DNA of 9,500 nucleotides from positions 882 through 10,381 of the forward strand of contig DQIG01000054.1 of the NCBI GenBank assembly GCA_003525885.1, in the 5' to 3' direction. The position numbers and the translations under genes were made by a program. Shown one piece after another: positions 6,669 through 9,500 of the stretch (position 1 is its first letter; each line of letters opens with the position of its first letter). The DNA is from Stenotrophomonas sp. (GTDB taxonomy: Bacteria > Pseudomonadota > Gammaproteobacteria > Xanthomonadales > Xanthomonadaceae). Under the pieces are notes generated by a model. That model was given only the letters and a program-made list of their open reading frames with translations, had not been told where the DNA came from and made no database searches.

Positions 6669-6697
6669 AAGGGGCGCACCCACAAGGTGCGCCCTTT
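6669..6697. terminator. Bidirectional hairpin terminator between convergent genes
   Basis: Arms AAGGGGCGCACC (6669-6680) and GGTGCGCCCTTT (6686-6697) form a 12-bp stem with one G-U pair and a 5-base loop. It sits between the stop of the HDOD gene (6643) and the stop of the minus-strand mini-protein (6703). Short A and T tracts at the stem ends serve both directions. Confidence 0.8.
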
Positions 6698-6702
6698 CCA
6701 TG

Positions 6703-6912
6703 TCAGCGCGTACCGCAGGCGTCCTGCACGCAACGACGGTACTGCGACTCGCAGATGACCGGTGACTTGCCACTGGCCAGGCACTGCTGGCGGAACTCTT
6801 CGCAGTAGAGCCCACCACCGCAGACCCCGAGGCCCTGCGCGAACACCGCGCCCACCAGCGTCGCATAGATCAGTGCAGCGGCTGATGCCTGGCGCAGCAA
6901 CGTGTTCTTCAT
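6703..6912 (-). CDS. Secreted six-cysteine mini-protein, unknown function
   Basis: A 69-residue product not recognised as a known family. A signal peptide (about 1-25, hydrophobic ASAAALIYATLVGAVFA, cleavage before Q26) leaves a mature peptide of about 44 residues. That peptide has six cysteines, at 31, 37, 44, 54, 61 and 66. The core is symmetrical, C-x6-C, nine residues, C-x6-C, which would suit two short helices stapled by disulfides. Mature charge is near neutral. ATG 6912 is preceded by GGAG at 6-base spacing (GGAGAGGGATATG); an upstream in-frame GTG at 6924 would overlap this ribosome site. The gene converges on the HDOD gene and shares its terminator. It is a real gene rather than a chance frame because of the signal peptide, ribosome site and terminator together. 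Possible roles are periplasmic binding peptide, toxin or inhibitor; none is shown. Confidence 0.8.
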   Translation of the reverse strand: MKNTLLRQASAAALIYATLVGAVFAQGLGVCGGGLYCEEFRQQCLASGKSPVICESQYRRCVQDACGTR

Positions 6913-7022
6913 ATCCCTCTCCACATGCAGGCGTCCGGTATTGGACGTCCTGACTGTGCTGATTACGACACGAGGGGACCGTGACTGCGCTCACCTTCCA
7001 ACAGTTTCCGGAATTCCCCTAC

Positions 7023-7055
7023 AAAAAAAGAGGGCGGACCTTTCGGTCCGCCCTC
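7023..7055 (-). terminator. Rho-independent terminator of the large TonB-dependent receptor gene
   Basis: An 11-bp perfect stem, GAGGGCGGACC (7030-7040) with GGTCCGCCCTC (7045-7055), has a 4-base loop. On the minus strand it is followed directly by seven Ts (complement of AAAAAAA at 7023-7029). It lies 28 bases past the receptor stop and is a textbook intrinsic terminator. Confidence 0.95.
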
Positions 7056-7082
7056 CTTCTGTTGCTACCGCACTTCGATGGA

Positions 7083-9500
7083 TCAGAAGCGCTGGGTGTA
7101 CTTCATGTACAGGAAGCGACCCACGTCGAAGCCGCCGTAGTAGGCGAACGCCGAGTTCGGAGCCGAGTACTGCAGCGGACCCTTGTGGTCGAACACGTTG
7201 TTCGCGCCCAGGGCGATCGTCGCATCCCACGGTGCCTTCCAGCTGACCTGCAGGTCGTGGAAGGTGTTGGAACCGGTGTGACGCAGCGGATCGGTCTCAC
7301 CGTTGGCCATGTGGTTCGGAGCATCGCACCAGCCGTCAGCCAGCGAGATGCAGCTTTCCTTCATGCCCGAGTAGTAGCGCGCGGTGTAGTTCACACCGAA
7401 ATCGCCGTACTGCCAGTTGACACCCAGGTTCGAACGGACGCGGAACAGACCCGGCTCGCCAACGCGACCGATCATGATGTTGTCGCCGGCGCTGTTCTGG
7501 CCCTGCTCGTCGTACTTGGCGGTGTAGCTGGTCTGCCAATCGATGCTGAACTGACCGATGGCCAGTTCCGGCAGGCGGTACTTGACGCCCAGGTCGTAAC
7601 CTTCGGTCTTCATCTTGCCGAGGTTGGCGGTGCCGTAGGTGATCGCACTGACGTGGCCGTCGGCGGCACGGGTCACGCTCGAGCAACGCTCGGAGTTACC
7701 CAGCACGTAGCAGTCACGCAGGATGCGGTCGACGCTGTCAGCGATGATCATGTCGCTGATTTCGTACTTGTACCAATCCAGCGACAGGTCCAGGCCCTGC
7801 ACCCAACGCGGGCTCCACACCAGACCGAAGGTGGTGCTCTTGGAGGTTTCCGGCTTCAGGTTCGGGTTGGCGCCCGAGACGAACTGGTCACCCGACTGGC
7901 ACGGCAGGGTCGAGCACGGCAGGTTGCCCTGGCCCAGCTGCACGTAGTTGGCCGGAGCACCAGCGGCGGTGCATGCGGCATTGCCGGCAACGCTGCCCGG
8001 AGCCTTCACGCCGCACGGATCGATGTACGACTCGAAGCTCGAGCTCAGGCCACCGTACAGGTCGCTGATGGTCGGAGCACGGAAGCCCTGGGCGTAGGTG
8101 CCGCGAACCAGCAGTTCATCCAGCGGACGCCAGGTCAGGCCGAACTTGCTGTTGGTGGTGCCACCGAAGTTGCTGTAGTCCGAGTAACGGCTGGCAACGT
8201 TCAGGGTCAGTTCCTTGGCGAAGGCCATGTCGGCCAGCAGCGGCACGTTCAGCTCGAGGTAGACCTCGTTCAGATCGTACTGGCCGCGGGTCGGCTTCTG
8301 GCCCAGACCGGTGGACTGGCCCGACTGCGCGAAGGCGTCCGGCACGTAGCTGCCTTCTTCCTTGCGGTGCTCGACACCCAGGGCGAAGCCCAGGTCGCCG
8401 GCCGGCAGGGTCACGATGGAACCCGACAGGTTGGCGGTGAAGCTGGTGGTCTTGGTGACGCCACGGGTGGTGAAGGTCGGGAACAGGAAGTCCTGCAGCT
8501 CCTGGTTCGCCAGCGAACCCTGGCTGTCAACGCCGTACGGCAGCAGCGGGTTCCACGGGCGGCAGTCGCCCAGGATCGGCTTGGCCGAGGTGCCGCAACG
8601 TGCAACGCCACCGGCATCGATGAACGACGGGCCCAGGGCCTGGCCTGCAGCGATCAGGCTCATGTCACCGCGGTTGGTCTTGATCGACTCGTTGCGGTTC
8701 CACAGCGCGCCGACATCCCAGTCAAAGGTCTTGCCGCCGAGCTCGAAGAAGCCGGTCAGGGTCGGAGCGAAGCGCAGGGTCTTCAGCTGGCTGTCAGTGG
8801 TACGCGGCACTTCCCACAGGCGGCGGCGGAAGCTGACGTCCTGGCCGACCGGGTTGAAGGCGCTCGAGCCTTCCAGCGGGGTGCCGAAGGAGTTGGACTG
8901 GAACGGGTAGCCGGCGATCTGCTGGAACGTCTGGCGCTCGTTGTAGAGCACGTCGGTGTTCAGGCTGATCGAATCGGTGAAGTCGTAGGTGCCGTTGATG
9001 TAGACCGACTTGCGCTTCACACCGGTCAGCAGGGTCATCTGCTCGTTGGAGTTGGCGAATTCGTCCGCCGTAATGACGTGGTAGTCATTCGGGTTCTTCG
9101 GGTTGCCGCCAGCGTTCAGGGTCTTCCAGACTGCCTGCTTGGAGTCGCTGCAATCGACCTGGGTCGGGTTGCACCAGCTGCCGTTCTGGCTGATCGGGCT
9201 CCAGGTGGCCGAGGTCGAGTTCGGACCCAGCGAGCCGTCACGGCTGTACCAACGGTCCTTGGCCCACACCGGATCCTGCTTCGAGTACTCGGCCGACAGG
9301 GTCAGGCTGCCGCGTTCGCCGCGGGCACCGAGGGTCATCGAATAGGTTTCGGTGTCGCCGTCGCCCTTGCCGTACTGGCCGACGTAGACATTGGCTTCGC
9401 CGCCGTCGAAGTTCTTGCGGGTGATCACGTTGACCACGCCGGCGATGGCGTCGGAACCGTAGATCGAGGACGCGCCGTCCTTCAGGATCTCGATGCGCTC
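7083..9500 (-). CDS. TonB-dependent outer-membrane receptor, 5' end outside window
   Basis: Outer-membrane active-transport receptor of the large xanthomonad type. The frame is open to the right edge, with 805 residues visible; signal peptide, TonB box and most of the plug lie beyond it. The visible N-terminus is the end of the plug, ERIEILKDGASSIYGSDAIA then GVVNVITRK. A long beta-barrel follows, with strand and turn wording such as LTLNVASRYSDYSNFGGTTN, GLTWRPLDELLVRGTYAQGF-RAPTISDLYGG, NPNLKPETSKSTTFGLVWSP and VNWQYGDFGVNYTARYYSG. The last residue is Phe after FLYMKYTQR, the BAM insertion signature. It has 12 cysteines, all in six local pairs between strands. The RAPTISDLY and NPNLKPE motifs are common to heme, vitamin B12 and siderophore receptors, so the ligand cannot be named. 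A GTG at 9437 lies inside the plug and is not a start. No regulator gene adjoins it on this side. Confidence 0.96.
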   Translation of the reverse strand, partial: ERIEILKDGASSIYGSDAIAGVVNVITRKNFDGGEANVYVGQYGKGDGDTETYSMTLGARGERGSLTLSAEYSKQDPVWAKDRWYSRDGSLGPNSTSATWSPISQNGSWCNPTQVDCSDSKQAVWKTLNAGGNPKNPNDYHVITADEFANSNEQMTLLTGVKRKSVYINGTYDFTDSISLNTDVLYNERQTFQQIAGYPFQSNSFGTPLEGSSAFNPVGQDVSFRRRLWEVPRTTDSQLKTLRFAPTLTGFFELGGKTFDWDVGALWNRNESIKTNRGDMSLIAAGQALGPSFIDAGGVARCGTSAKPILGDCRPWNPLLPYGVDSQGSLANQELQDFLFPTFTTRGVTKTTSFTANLSGSIVTLPAGDLGFALGVEHRKEEGSYVPDAFAQSGQSTGLGQKPTRGQYDLNEVYLELNVPLLADMAFAKELTLNVASRYSDYSNFGGTTNSKFGLTWRPLDELLVRGTYAQGFRAPTISDLYGGLSSSFESYIDPCGVKAPGSVAGNAACTAAGAPANYVQLGQGNLPCSTLPCQSGDQFVSGANPNLKPETSKSTTFGLVWSPRWVQGLDLSLDWYKYEISDMIIADSVDRILRDCYVLGNSERCSSVTRAADGHVSAITYGTANLGKMKTEGYDLGVKYRLPELAIGQFSIDWQTSYTAKYDEQGQNSAGDNIMIGRVGEPGLFRVRSNLGVNWQYGDFGVNYTARYYSGMKESCISLADGWCDAPNHMANGETDPLRHTGSNTFHDLQVSWKAPWDATIALGANNVFDHKGPLQYSAPNSAFAYYGGFDVGRFLYMKYTQRF

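Noticed and set aside
6932..6947. CGTCC/GGACG dyad upstream of the mini-protein
   Set aside because: The arms are only five bases and no promoter elements lie in a fitting position, so it is not enough to call an operator.
5456..6994. A 512-codon open frame on the minus strand
   Set aside because: It lies antisense to the HDOD gene, runs across the bidirectional terminator and the mini-protein, and is rich in Arg, Gln and Gly with no domain pattern.

Overview
The window looks like chromosome from a gamma-proteobacterium of the Xanthomonadaceae, most likely Stenotrophomonas. The basis is high GC with strong third-position GC bias, two large TonB-dependent outer-membrane receptors of xanthomonad style, a FecI/FecR surface-signalling cassette, a group I pyrophosphatase, and small GTGCCGACC-type hairpin repeats like the REP-type elements of Stenotrophomonas. 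The species call is inference from sequence style; no search was run.

Layout. From 1 to 4646 everything is on the minus strand and reads from high to low coordinates. Two overlapping genes for secreted six-cysteine proteins (4646-4155 and 4155-3682) come first. They are followed by an ECF sigma factor of the FecI type (3598-3098), a FecR anti-sigma regulator (3017-2058), a 222-bp gap with dense hairpins, and a TonB-dependent receptor with an N-terminal STN signalling domain (1835 to beyond the left edge). Sigma factor, FecR and STN receptor form a classical cell-surface signalling unit. The loaded receptor signals through its STN domain to FecR, which releases or activates the sigma factor to transcribe the receptor gene. 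An inverted repeat of Fur-like character just upstream of the sigma gene would fit iron control. The receptor plug hints at a heme-type ligand, but this is not settled.

On the plus strand, a divergent promoter region leads into inorganic pyrophosphatase (ppa, 4833-5369), closed by an 11-bp hairpin. Next is a response-regulator-like HDOD protein (5522-6643) whose receiver domain has lost its phosphorylation residues. A bidirectional hairpin terminator separates it from a convergent minus-strand gene for a 69-residue secreted mini-protein with six cysteines (6912-6703). At the right, a second, larger TonB-dependent receptor without visible regulators runs in from beyond the window edge. It ends at 7083 with a textbook intrinsic terminator.

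The least explained parts are the tandem six-cysteine secreted pair upstream of the signalling cassette, the six-cysteine mini-protein, and the degenerate receiver-HDOD protein. I see no CRISPR array, tRNA, rRNA, insertion sequence or integrase, and no gene-free stretch longer than about 300 bases.
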